Source: an uncultured beta proteobacterium (GTDB lineage Bacteria > Pseudomonadota > Gammaproteobacteria > Burkholderiales > Burkholderiaceae_C). Taken from it: a stretch of DNA of 64,000 bases. Below the pieces are notes generated by a model. The model was not told the DNA's origin. It saw nothing but the letters and a program-made list of their open reading frames with translations, and searched no databases. The position numbers and the translations under genes were made by a program. Where the stretch lies: positions 82,821 through 146,820 of the forward strand of contig CAIVXG010000217.1 in assembly GCA_903909815.1 (NCBI GenBank), written 5' to 3'. Shown one piece after another: positions 18,351 through 26,406 of this stretch. Each line of letters starts with the position of its first letter. Position 1 is the first letter of the stretch.

Positions 18351-19776
18351 TTCGCTCCCTGAGCAGGTCGCGCAGGCGTTTTGGCGCCGGCACCAGCGGC
18401 GTACGGCTACGTGTCCAGGCGCCCTGATCCGTGGGCGACAGCGCGCGCCCCCGGCTCATGAACCAGGACGCCAGCCGGTACAGACCCAGGCGGCTGTAGA
18501 CCTGCGCCCACACGCCCCAGATCGTGCTGTCGATGCGCGTGCGCGCCGCGCCGCTGCCGCGCAGCGTGGCGTCTTCGCCCTCGGGGCGGGCCATGGCCTC
18601 GTTGCGCAACCGCACCAGGATGTCGGGAATCGGAATCTTCACCGGACACACTTCCGAGCAGGCGCCGCACAGCGTCGAGGCAAAGGCCAGCGGATAGGTG
18701 GACTCCAGCCCCAGCATGTGGGGCGAGATGATCGCGCCGATGGGTCCCGGATAGGTCGTGCCGTAGGCGTGTCCTCCTATGCGCGCGTACACCGGGCAGT
18801 GGTTCATGCAGGCACCGCAACGTATGCACTGCAGCGTGGCGCGCAACTCCTCGTCGGCGTAGGCCTGGGTACGGCCGTTGTCGAGCAGGATCAGGTGCAC
18901 TTCCTCGGGCCCGTCCAACTCGTCTCTTTGGCGCGGGGCGCTGATCATGTTCACGTAGGTCGTGATGTTCTGGCCCGTGGCCGAGCGCGGCAGCAGGCTC
19001 AGCAGTGGCACCAGATGCTCCAGCTTCTCGACCACCTTCTCGATGCCGGTGATGGCGATGTGCACGCGCGGCACCGTGGTGCACAGACGGCCGTTGCCCT
19101 CGTTCTCCACCAGGCACAGTGTGCCGGTCTCGGCCACCATGAAGTTCACGCCCGACAGGCCGATGTCGGCCGCGGCAAACTTGGCGCGCAGCACGCGCCG
19201 GCCGATGGCGATCAACGCATCCACGTCGTCGGTGTAGGCCACGCCCGGGATTTCTTTGGCGAAGAGCGCGGCGATCTCCTGTTTGGTCTTGTGGATCGCC
19301 GGCATGATGATGTGCGAAGGTGCTTCGCCGGCGAGTTGCACGATGTACTCGCCCATGTCGGACTCCAGGGCCTCGATACCGGCGGCCTGCATCGCGTGGT
19401 TGAATCCCACCTCCTCGCTCACCATGGACTTGCCCTTGACGATGGTCTTGGCATTCACCCGGCGCGCGATGCTCAGCGCGATGGCGTTGGCCGCGTCGGC
19501 GTCCTGCGCCCAGTGCACCTGGATGCCGCGCGCCGTGAGCTTGTGCTCCAACTGCTCCAGCAGCCGGGGCAGGTTGGCCAGGCTGTAGCGACGAATATGG
19601 GCACCCAGTTCGCGCAGACCCTGCAGCTCTTCCTGGTCGGGAAACTGTCCCCGCCGCTTGGCCTGCAGAAAGTCCATGGCACCGCGAAAGTTCTTGCGCT
19701 GCGCCGGGTCGTCCAGCACGGCCTTGCTGCGCGCCTTGAAGTCGTCCAGGGCGTGGATAGGAATCACCTTGGTCAT
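18340..19776 (-). CDS. lutB: L-lactate utilization iron-sulfur protein LutB/LldF
   Basis: A 478-residue protein starting at MTKVIPIHALDDF (overlapping the lutC stop by four bases). An N-terminal LUD domain (about 60-290, with GKSMVSEEVGFN and AETGTLCLVENEGNGR) is followed by two 4Fe-4S motifs, CIRCGACMNHCPVY and CGACSEVCPV. LutABC (LldEGF) oxidises L-lactate to pyruvate and passes electrons to the quinone pool. Its genes lutA, lutC and lutB are in order and overlapping, so they are translationally coupled. Confidence 0.94.
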   Translation of the reverse strand: MTKVIPIHALDDFKARSKAVLDDPAQRKNFRGAMDFLQAKRRGQFPDQEELQGLRELGAHIRRYSLANLPRLLEQLEHKLTARGIQVHWAQDADAANAIALSIARRVNAKTIVKGKSMVSEEVGFNHAMQAAGIEALESDMGEYIVQLAGEAPSHIIMPAIHKTKQEIAALFAKEIPGVAYTDDVDALIAIGRRVLRAKFAAADIGLSGVNFMVAETGTLCLVENEGNGRLCTTVPRVHIAITGIEKVVEKLEHLVPLLSLLPRSATGQNITTYVNMISAPRQRDELDGPEEVHLILLDNGRTQAYADEELRATLQCIRCGACMNHCPVYARIGGHAYGTTYPGPIGAIISPHMLGLESTYPLAFASTLCGACSEVCPVKIPIPDILVRLRNEAMARPEGEDATLRGSGAARTRIDSTIWGVWAQVYSRLGLYRLASWFMSRGRALSPTDQGAWTRSRTPLVPAPKRLRDLLRERNDE

Positions 19777-20468
19777 GGCTGCACCTCCAAGCCGTGGCGT
19801 AGCAGCACCACCAGTTCGCGCGGACCGTGTGCGCCGTAGGCCAGGGTCTGCTGGATGTCGGCGGTCTTGGACGGCCCGCTGATCAGCAGCGCATTGGTTG
19901 GCATACGGTGGGACCAACCCTCGGCCGTGAAGGCGCTTTCCATGTCGGCGTGGATCGTGTCCACATCGAGCAGCACGAAGTGGATGGGCGGCACCAGCGA
20001 CATGAGCCGCGGCTCGCGCGCGTCAGGCCAGAGGATCAGGCTGCCGGTTTCTGCGATCGCGCTTCTGGCCAGCGTGAGCGAGGCGTCGATGCCGTCGAAC
20101 AGTTGCTGGCGCCAGGCCGCGCTGGGCTGGGTGTAGCGGCACAGTGCCAGAGCGTCGACCGGTTTCGCTTGGCGTTGCCCGTGACGCTGCTCGAGCTCGT
20201 CGCCGTGCGCCGCGCCCGCGCCGATGAGCAACTGGCGCACGCCCTTGGCAGCGGCCAGGCGCAGCAGCAGGTCCGCCCAGTCGCTGTGCGTGGTGTCGTG
20301 CACCTGGGTTTTCACGGCCTGCATGGCGGCGCGCAGCCGCGCCACGCGCTGCCCCTGGGGTTCGGTACGGCGCTGCGCGGCGTACCAGGAACTGACGTCG
20401 GGGGAAGTTGGCGTTTGTGTGATGCTTGTGGCGCGCAGCCGCGCCAGGATGGCGTCTCGGGCGCTCAT
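19773..20468 (-). CDS. lutC: L-lactate utilization protein LutC/LldG
   Basis: A 231-residue LUD-domain protein starting at MSARDAILARLRA; the nine extra codons in the ORF track would overlap lutA more deeply, and this ATG gives the same four-base overlap seen at the next junction. Family stretches are LARSAIAETGSLILWPDAREPRLMSLVPP (mid-protein) and LISGPSKTADIQQTLAYGAHGPREL at the end. It is the third subunit of the LutABC L-lactate oxidation system. Confidence 0.92.
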   Translation of the reverse strand: MSARDAILARLRATSITQTPTSPDVSSWYAAQRRTEPQGQRVARLRAAMQAVKTQVHDTTHSDWADLLLRLAAAKGVRQLLIGAGAAHGDELEQRHGQRQAKPVDALALCRYTQPSAAWRQQLFDGIDASLTLARSAIAETGSLILWPDAREPRLMSLVPPIHFVLLDVDTIHADMESAFTAEGWSHRMPTNALLISGPSKTADIQQTLAYGAHGPRELVVLLRHGLEVQP

Positions 20469-21274
20469 GCTGATGGCGCGCTGGTGCGCTTCCACAGAAA
20501 GCTGGCCAGGTGCTCGCCCGGTAACGTCGCCGTGGCGAGGCCGGCGACTTCATCCTGCTTCGCGGCGCGACCCGTGATGTTCAGCAGGCAGCCACAGTCG
20601 GCGCTGATGACGCGCTCGGCGCCGGTGGCGCGGATGCTGGCCACCTTGTCGCTCACGATAGCCTCGGAGATGTCAGGGTAGCGCATGGCGAAGGTTCCGC
20701 CAAAGCCGCAGCACTCCTCCACCCGGGCCTGCACCACCACGTTGACCTGCGCCAGACTGTCCAGCAGCGCGGCGCTGGTCTCATGCGAACCCATTTCGCG
20801 GCGTGCATGGCAGGAGGTGTGCAGCGCCACGGTGCAGGGGTTGCCGCGGTCTTCATGGCTGAAATTCACCACCTGCACCAGGAACTCGCTCAGCTCATAT
20901 ACGCGTTCGGCCAGCGCCACGGCGCGCGCGTGCAGCACCGGGTCGGCGGCGAAAAGATGCGGGTAGTGCAGCCGCATCATGCCGCCGCAGGAGCCCGAAG
21001 GCACCACGATCGGCCAGTCTTCGGTGAACAGGTTCAACTGCTGCAGCGCGACTGCGCGCGCTTCTTCGGGAAAGCCGCTGCTGTGCGCCGGCTGGCCGCA
21101 ACAGGTCTGCTGCTCAAGGTAGTGCACCTGGATGCCCTCGCGCTCCAGCAGGCGCACCGTGTCCAGGCCGGCCTGGGGCGTGAACTGGTCAATCAGGCAG
21201 GTGGAGAAAAGATAGACGTGGGCCGGCTTGGGCGGGTAGCGCCGGGCACTTCGGGTGTCGGACTCAGTGGGCAT
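20465..21274 (-). CDS. lutA: L-lactate utilization protein LutA/LldE (CCG-domain Fe-S oxidoreductase)
   Basis: A 269-residue protein from the ATG at 21274, preceded by GGAAAGAA on the minus strand. The longer ORF start lies in the regulator region and would remove the promoter. Two CCG-type cysteine-rich domains are visible: TCLIDQF plus EQQTCCGQPAHSSG in the first half, and HTSCHARREMG plus EECCGFGGTFAMRYP in the second. It is the first gene of the lactate run, opposite the regulator gene at 21430. Confidence 0.93.
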   Translation of the reverse strand: MPTESDTRSARRYPPKPAHVYLFSTCLIDQFTPQAGLDTVRLLEREGIQVHYLEQQTCCGQPAHSSGFPEEARAVALQQLNLFTEDWPIVVPSGSCGGMMRLHYPHLFAADPVLHARAVALAERVYELSEFLVQVVNFSHEDRGNPCTVALHTSCHARREMGSHETSAALLDSLAQVNVVVQARVEECCGFGGTFAMRYPDISEAIVSDKVASIRATGAERVISADCGCLLNITGRAAKQDEVAGLATATLPGEHLASFLWKRTSAPSA

Positions 21275-21301
21275 GATTTCTTTCCAGGCATTTTGGTAAA
21301 G

Positions 21302-21312
21302 TGGTAATACCA
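21302..21312. promoter_or_regulatory. FadR/LldR-type operator O1 (TGGT-N3-ACCA)
   Basis: TGGTAATACCA is a perfect TGGT-N3-ACCA dyad, the core recognised by the FadR subfamily of GntR regulators (LldR, PdhR). It lies 28 bases before the lutA start, just downstream of a possible minus-strand -10 (TACACT, 21322-21327), so a bound repressor would sit at the transcription start. Confidence 0.7.
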
Positions 21313-21406
21313 GTGGCGGCAAGTGTAGAAAATTTGCTGCCACTTGAAATAGGTGTTTTCCCTTATTTGTAAAGCATGAGTCAACACAAAATGGGCTACC
21401 ATCGCT

Positions 21407-21417
21407 TGGTCTTACCA
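21407..21417. promoter_or_regulatory. FadR/LldR-type operator O2 (TGGT-N3-ACCA)
   Basis: TGGTCTTACCA is the second TGGT-N3-ACCA site. It lies 13 bases before the regulator start codon and shares the flanking AAGTGGTAA (on the other strand) with O1. The centres of the two sites are 105 bases apart, close to ten helical turns, a spacing suited to looping and to autoregulation. Confidence 0.7.
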
Positions 21418-21429
21418 CTTTTAATTTCC

Positions 21430-22194
21430 ATGCCTCAACTTCGCCCCCCCGTGATCCGACTGGCCGACACTGTCGCGGCCGAACTGGAAAAACGCATCCT
21501 CGAAGGCTCGCTGAAACCGGGCGATCGCCTGCCAGCAGAGCGCACGCTCGCGCTGGATCTGGGTGTGTCGCGCCCGTCACTGCGCGAGGCGATGCACAAG
21601 CTGGTGTCAAAGGGTCTTTTGAGCACCCGTCATGGCGGAGGCACTTTTGTCACCGATCGACTCGAAGCGCATTTCGCCGACCCGTGGCAGGACTTGGTCA
21701 AAGGCCACCCGTTGCTGCACCGCGATCTGCTGGAATTTCGCCAGATGCTCGAAAGTGAAGCGGCGCAGTTGGCTGCAGACCGCGCCACCGACGTCGATCT
21801 CAAACGCCTGGACGCCGTCTACGCGAAACTGGAGCGGGTCTACTCTGGCGAGGACCTCGCCGCGTGTATCGACGCCGACGTCGAGTTCCACCAGGTGGTC
21901 GCGGAAGCCGCCCACAACGTGCTGATCGGGCATTTGAGCGCCAGCCTGATGCGGGTGATCCACGGCCACGTCGCCAACAATCTGGAGCACCTGCACGCGC
22001 GCCCGCAGCGCTGGGATCAGTTGCAGGCCCAGCACCGGGCCATCTGGCAGGCCATTCGCGAGCACCGGCCACGGGATGCAGCACAAGCCGCACGCGACCA
22101 CATCGAGTTCGTGCGTCAAAGCATGGACGACAATGCCAGGGAGGAAGAGCGGCGTCTGAGCGCCCGCCGGCGCGCGGGAGAACTTGTCGATTGA
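21430..22194 (+). CDS. FadR/GntR-family regulator of the lactate operon (LldR-like)
   Basis: A 254-residue protein starting at MPQLRPPVIRLAD; the upstream ATG at 21376 would place the second operator inside the coding region. An N-terminal winged helix (KPGDRLPAERTLALDLGVSRPSLREAM, about 30-75) is followed by an FCD effector domain (about 100-240), whose metal/ligand residues are visible as DADVEFHQ, QHRAIW and ARDHIEF. It is divergent from lutACB-dld-lctP, with two FadR-type operators between, so a lactate-responsive repressor or activator role is likely. Confidence 0.88.
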   Translation: MPQLRPPVIRLADTVAAELEKRILEGSLKPGDRLPAERTLALDLGVSRPSLREAMHKLVSKGLLSTRHGGGTFVTDRLEAHFADPWQDLVKGHPLLHRDLLEFRQMLESEAAQLAADRATDVDLKRLDAVYAKLERVYSGEDLAACIDADVEFHQVVAEAAHNVLIGHLSASLMRVIHGHVANNLEHLHARPQRWDQLQAQHRAIWQAIREHRPRDAAQAARDHIEFVRQSMDDNAREEERRLSARRRAGELVD

Positions 22195-22419
22195 TTCCGT
22201 GAAACGGGCGGCGGTGCCGGTTTGGGCGCGTAGCAAATCGGCGCAGCGGATTGCGCATCCGACGCTTCGCCCGAAAACCTGCCGCACCGCTATCGCTGCA
22301 GCCATATCGCCAACTCTTGCCAGCCGATGGTCTGTGCTCCATGGCGCAGAGGAATCCGTTCAGTTCCCGGGTAGACGACATCGCGTTGCTCGATCTTCAG
22401 ATCGTCACCCGCCGCTTAT

Positions 22420-23427
22420 ATGGATGACCCCGACTACACTTCCCATACTGTGAAAGTATCTGTCTCAAAAGCCATCGAAGTACGACTGGAACGGTTCCTG
22501 CAAAAGGGTCGCATCCAGGCCGGATCGCTCATTACCACGGTGTTTGGTGATGCGATCCTGCCACGTGGTGGACGGGTGTCACTGGGCAGTATGATTCAGT
22601 TATTGCAGCCATTGGGTGCGAATGAACGATTGGTACGCACCGCCGTTTATCGCCTAGTCAAGGAGGAGTGGCTGGAGTCCGAGGCCTTGGGGCGCAAGAC
22701 GGATTACATGCTCACCCCTTCCGGGCACCGCAGGTTTGATGAGGCATCGCGTCAAATTTATGCAGCAGACATACCCGGGTGGGATAGGCGTTGGCGCCTT
22801 ATCCTGATCGTTGGAGAGTTGGGTACCCACCTGCGTGAGCAACTGCGCAGGGCTCTCTTTTGGCATGGATTTGGCGAAACCGCGACGGGCTGCTTTGTGC
22901 ACCCGACAGCCGATCTTGAAAAAGTGATGGAAAGTCTGGTGTCGGAGGGGCTGGACGAGGTGCTTTCGTATTTGATGCCCATGGTAGCCGTCAATTCGAG
23001 GGCGGCGCACTGTGCAACGGATATCGATATGGTGCAAGTGGCATGGAATCTGGATGGCCTGGCTTTGTCTTATGAAGGTTTTTTGCAAAAGTACGAACCA
23101 ATCCGTGATGCGCTGGTGAGTTGCGGACAGGAGGATTTGTCCGAAGAAAATGCTTTCCTGGTCCGCACCTTGCTGATCCATGATGTACGCAGGTTGCTGT
23201 TGCGTGATCCGCAGTTGCCCGAAAGCTTGCTTCCGGCAACCTGGCCAGGCAGTCGGGCACGCCACCTGTGCCGGGATTTGTACCGCAAGCTTTTGCCGCT
23301 GTCCGAGCGCCATCTGGATGCCAATGTCCGGCTTTCCAGTGGCAGTGCGCCCCATGCCTCTTCGGTGTTGGTAAGTCGTTTTGAATATGGAATGGATCTG
23401 CATACGCGCGTCGCAGGCGCCGCCTGA
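22420..23427 (+). CDS. paaX: PaaX family phenylacetate-responsive repressor
   Basis: A 335-residue protein (a GTG at 22450 is an alternative start; neither has a clear ribosome-binding site). The PaaX fold is seen as an N-terminal winged helix (LPRGGRVSLGSMIQLLQPLGANERLVRTAVYRLVKEEW, about 48-85) and the PaaX central/C-terminal region (GWDRRWRLILI, then the NAFLVRTLLIHDVRRLLLRDPQLPESLLP segment and a C-terminal CRDLYRKLLP). PaaX represses paa operons until phenylacetyl-CoA binds. An IclR-type gene follows 11 bases later, and the paa catabolic operon starts 1.1 kb downstream on the same strand. Confidence 0.92.
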   Translation: MDDPDYTSHTVKVSVSKAIEVRLERFLQKGRIQAGSLITTVFGDAILPRGGRVSLGSMIQLLQPLGANERLVRTAVYRLVKEEWLESEALGRKTDYMLTPSGHRRFDEASRQIYAADIPGWDRRWRLILIVGELGTHLREQLRRALFWHGFGETATGCFVHPTADLEKVMESLVSEGLDEVLSYLMPMVAVNSRAAHCATDIDMVQVAWNLDGLALSYEGFLQKYEPIRDALVSCGQEDLSEENAFLVRTLLIHDVRRLLLRDPQLPESLLPATWPGSRARHLCRDLYRKLLPLSERHLDANVRLSSGSAPHASSVLVSRFEYGMDLHTRVAGAA

Positions 23428-23438
23428 AGAGAAAGCTT

Positions 23439-24218
23439 ATGGACGACGAACTCAAGAGCAGCCACGGTGTGCAATCCCTGGAAATCGGGATTGGGGTGTT
23501 GAAGGTGCTGGTGGAGTCCGGCTCTGCCTTGATGCTCAAGGAAATTGCCGCCGCAGCGGGGATGCCACCCTCCAAAGCGCATCGCTATCTGGTGAGTCTG
23601 GTGCGGTGCGGTTTGGTGCAGCAGGCCAGCGAGAACTCCAAATACGACCTCGGACCCTTGGCCATTCCCCTGGGCTTGGCTGCCGTAGACCGGCTCGATC
23701 GCGTCAAACTCGGACTGAACAGTATTTCCGAGTTGCGCGATCTGACCAACGAAACCACCGCCTTGTCGGTGTGGGGTGAGTTTGGCCCAGTGATGGTGCG
23801 ATGGGAGCGGCCGCATCGTCCCATTACTGTCAACGTGATCACCGGCAACACGGTCAGTCTGTTGGCAACATCCACCGGCCGCTTGTTCTCTGCTTGGATG
23901 CCTGCGGAAATTGTTCGCCCGCAGCTGGAACGGGAGTTGCTCCAGGGGCGATCGACGGAATTCAAGACGCTGGAGCAGGTTGAGATCGCTTTGCAGGATG
24001 TCCGCGCCAACGGCTACTCGTTTGTACGTGACAGTGACTATTCCAGCCGGGTACTGGGTCTTGCTGCCCCGGTTTTTAACTTCAAGAACAACATCACCAT
24101 GGCCGTTTCCATCGTGGGCGTTGAAGGAATATCCGACCTGGGCCCCGGGAGCCTGGCCTTGAGCGAACTTAAGCGGACAACGGCCGCACTTTCCAAGCGC
24201 TTGGGTTCATCACGATAA
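23439..24218 (+). CDS. IclR-family transcriptional regulator
   Basis: A 259-residue protein with an N-terminal HTH (GIGVLKVLVESGSALMLKEIAAAAGMPPSKAHRYL, about 15-55) and an IclR effector-binding domain (about 85-255, with LLATSTGRLFSAWMP and GLAAPVFNFKNNITMAVSIVG). It is preceded by GAAGAGAAAG and lies 11 bases after paaX, so both are probably on one mRNA that ends at the terminator at 24263. IclR proteins often sense aromatic catabolites. A second control layer on the paa operon is likely but not shown. Confidence 0.88.
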   Translation: MDDELKSSHGVQSLEIGIGVLKVLVESGSALMLKEIAAAAGMPPSKAHRYLVSLVRCGLVQQASENSKYDLGPLAIPLGLAAVDRLDRVKLGLNSISELRDLTNETTALSVWGEFGPVMVRWERPHRPITVNVITGNTVSLLATSTGRLFSAWMPAEIVRPQLERELLQGRSTEFKTLEQVEIALQDVRANGYSFVRDSDYSSRVLGLAAPVFNFKNNITMAVSIVGVEGISDLGPGSLALSELKRTTAALSKRLGSSR

Positions 24219-24262
24219 GTGATTCAAAACCCATTCGATTTTTAAAAACTTTGTGTCTCTTG

Positions 24263-24290
24263 AAAGCCGACTTTGTCGGCTTTTTCTTTT
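24263..24290 (+). terminator. Rho-independent terminator after the paaX-iclR unit
   Basis: A perfect 9-bp stem, AAAGCCGAC / GTCGGCTTT, with a TTT loop and a following TTCTTTT tract, 44 bases after the iclR stop. It separates the regulator unit from the catabolic operon promoter. Confidence 0.85.
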
Positions 24291-24441
24291 GCCGATGCTC
24301 ATGCTGGTCCGTTCGGGTTCGGCATGAGAACAGCCTTATTCTTGCATATGCAGATTCATTGAAACGCCTTGCCGGCCCTAGGTGCAAACCCTATTGCGAT
24401 ACAACAACTGCGCAAATTTACATCTTTATGTATCTTTTTAT

Positions 24442-24470
24442 TTGACGTAATCGATTCTGCATGTCAGAAT
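24442..24470 (+). promoter_or_regulatory. sigma-70-like promoter with overlapping dyad upstream of the paa operon
   Basis: TTGACG (24442-24447), a 17-base spacer and CAGAAT (24465-24470) form a plausible -35/-10 pair. The dyad ATTCTG-N5-CAGAAT (24454-24470) covers the spacer and the -10, so a bound regulator (PaaX or the IclR protein) would block RNA polymerase. Between the terminator and this promoter (24291-24441) there is a further weak dyad (TCATGC...GCATGA, 24299-24327); nothing else is evident in the 375-base gap. Confidence 0.5.
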
Positions 24471-24537
24471 TTGGCCGCGGTGATTAACACCAAAGACTTC
24501 GCGCTTCGAACGCCGGATAAAACCAGAGGAGACTTCT

Positions 24538-24594
24538 GTGCCCTACGGTCGCAAGACAATTGAACACCGCCATGGTCATCGGCTGAGCCCCTGA
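24538..24594 (+). CDS. 18-codon leader ORF coupled to livH
   Basis: A GTG codon preceded by a strong AGAGGAGA ribosome-binding site opens an 18-residue ORF, rich in His and Arg (MPYGRKTIEHRHGHRLSP). Its TGA shares bases with the livH ATG (TGATG). livH itself has no good ribosome-binding site of its own, so translation of this short ORF probably delivers ribosomes to livH. It could be a regulatory leader peptide or just the relic of a lost first gene. Confidence 0.5.
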   Translation: MPYGRKTIEHRHGHRLSP

Positions 24595-25469
24595 TGCTGG
24601 CCGAATTTCTGCAATTCCTGTTCTCAGGCATCACGGTGGGCTCCACCTATGCCCTGGCAGCGGTGGGCTTCACGCTCATCTACAACTCCAGCCACGTGAT
24701 CAACTTCGCGCAGGGCGAGTTCATCATGCTGGGGGGTATGCTGGCCGTGTACTTCACCCACTCGGGCCTGCCCTTGCCACTGGCCCTGGTACTGGCCATT
24801 GCGCTGCCGGCCGTCGTGGGCCTGGTGCTGGAAAAAGTCGCCATCGAGCCGGTCAAAGGGGCTGAACCGGTCACCCTGATCATCATCACCATTGGGGCCT
24901 CGCTGGTGCTGCGGGGCCTGGTGCAAATCTGGCTGGGCAAGGGCACGTTCAGCCTGCCGGCGTTTTCCGGCGAGCAACCCATCAACGTGCTGGGTGCAAC
25001 CCTCATGCCGCAAAGCCTGTGGGTGCTGGGCGTGACGGCTGTGATGGTGTGCGCGCTCTGGTACTTCTTCTCGCGCACCCTTCAAGGCAAGGCCATGCTG
25101 GCCACCTCCTACAACCGGGTGGCGGCTGAATTGGTGGGCATCAACACCGACGGGGTTTTGTTCCTGAGCTTTGCCATGTCAGCTGCGCTGGGTGCGCTGG
25201 GCGGCATTCTGGTCACGCCCATCACGCTCACCTCGTATGACGCCGGCATCATGCTCGGCCTCAAGGGTTTTGTCGGCGCAGTACTGGGCGGCTTGGGCAG
25301 CGGTCTGGGCGCTGTTGTCGGTGGCCTGCTGGTGGGCGTGCTGGAGGCCATGGGCGCCGGCTACGTATCGTCCTCGTACAAGGACGCTATGCCCTTTGTG
25401 CTGATTCTCCTGATTCTGTTCTTCCGGCCCAGTGGCCTCTTTGGTGGCAAAGCCACAGACCGGGTCTAG
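24594..25469 (+). CDS. livH: branched-chain amino acid-type ABC transporter permease (LivH), probable phenylacetate uptake
   Basis: A 291-residue polytopic protein of the LivH family: GITVGSTYALAAVGFTLIYNSSHVINFAQGEF at the N-terminus and the EAA-like loop around GALGGILVTPIT and GLKGFVGAVLGGLGS near the end. It forms the transmembrane pore with LivM. It is the first full gene of the catabolic paa operon, coupled to an 18-codon leader ORF, and livM starts three bases after it. Encoding inside the paa operon points to an aromatic acid such as phenylacetate as substrate (inference). Confidence 0.9.
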   Translation: MLAEFLQFLFSGITVGSTYALAAVGFTLIYNSSHVINFAQGEFIMLGGMLAVYFTHSGLPLPLALVLAIALPAVVGLVLEKVAIEPVKGAEPVTLIIITIGASLVLRGLVQIWLGKGTFSLPAFSGEQPINVLGATLMPQSLWVLGVTAVMVCALWYFFSRTLQGKAMLATSYNRVAAELVGINTDGVLFLSFAMSAALGALGGILVTPITLTSYDAGIMLGLKGFVGAVLGGLGSGLGAVVGGLLVGVLEAMGAGYVSSSYKDAMPFVLILLILFFRPSGLFGGKATDRV

Positions 25470-25471
25470 CC

Positions 25472-26404
25472 ATGAACTTGCATCCTTACCGTGGTCTGTA
25501 CCTGGTCGCCGCCGTGCTGCTGCTCTTGCCGCTGGTGCTGCCCAACAGCTTCTATATGGACCTGGCGATTCGCATGGCCATCAATGCGGTCATCGTGCTT
25601 GGCTTGAACCTGTTGATTGGTTTTGCCGGACAAATCAGCCTGGGCCACGCCGGCTTTCTGGGCATAGGCGCCTACGCCTCAGCGGCCTTGCCCACGCATT
25701 TCGGCTGGCATCCGCTGCTGGCCGTGCTTGCGGGTGCGGTGGCCGCGGGCGCGTTGGCAGCGGTGCTGGCACGTCCGATTTTCCGTCTCAAGGGGCACTA
25801 CCTGGCGATGGCCACCTTGGGCCTGGGAATTATCATCAACATTGTGGTGCGCAACGAAGCCGCCTGGACCGGTGGCCCCGACGGCATGGTTGTTCCCGCC
25901 ATGGCATTCGGCAGTTTTGAAATATCGGGCGACAAGCCCTGGTACTGGATTGTCGCCAGCCTGCTGTGTGTCAGCATCTGGGCTTCCATCAACCTTATCG
26001 ATTCGCCTTTTGGTCGGGCCCTGCGTGCCTTGCATGGCTCTGAAGTGGCGTCCAGGGTGGTGGGTGTGCATGTGGTGCGCTACAAAGTCACCGTATTTGT
26101 CATGTCTGCCATGTTCGCCAGCATCATGGGCAGCATCACGGCGCTGTATGTGGGTTTTGTCACCCCCAATCTGGCGGACTTCTTCCATTCGATTGAGCTG
26201 GTCACAATGGTCGTGATTGGCGGCATGGGATCGATCTATGGCTCCGTGCTGGGTGCCGTGTTGCTCACCGCATTGCCGCAGGCGCTGGCCACTTTTGAGG
26301 GTTGGGAGACGGTGGTGTTCGGTGCCATCCTGATGCTGAGCATGATCTTCATGCCCAAGGGTCTGGTGCCCATGCTGGCCACCCTTTTCGGCAAGCGGGA
26401 GTGA
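25472..26404 (+). CDS. livM: branched-chain amino acid-type ABC transporter permease (LivM)
   Basis: A 310-residue polytopic protein of the LivM family with NAVIVLGLNLLIGFAGQISLGHAGFLGIGAY in the N-terminal third and VVIGGMGSIYGSVLGAVLLTALPQAL in the C-terminal third. It pairs with LivH in the inner membrane. The livG ATG follows two bases after its stop. Confidence 0.9.
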   Translation: MNLHPYRGLYLVAAVLLLLPLVLPNSFYMDLAIRMAINAVIVLGLNLLIGFAGQISLGHAGFLGIGAYASAALPTHFGWHPLLAVLAGAVAAGALAAVLARPIFRLKGHYLAMATLGLGIIINIVVRNEAAWTGGPDGMVVPAMAFGSFEISGDKPWYWIVASLLCVSIWASINLIDSPFGRALRALHGSEVASRVVGVHVVRYKVTVFVMSAMFASIMGSITALYVGFVTPNLADFFHSIELVTMVVIGGMGSIYGSVLGAVLLTALPQALATFEGWETVVFGAILMLSMIFMPKGLVPMLATLFGKRE

Positions 26405-26406
26405 CC

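Noticed and set aside
15510-18362. 950-codon ORF on the plus strand
   Set aside because: It is antisense to the well-supported dld gene; long open antisense frames are common in high-GC DNA, and the translation is low-complexity His/Arg/Gln-rich.
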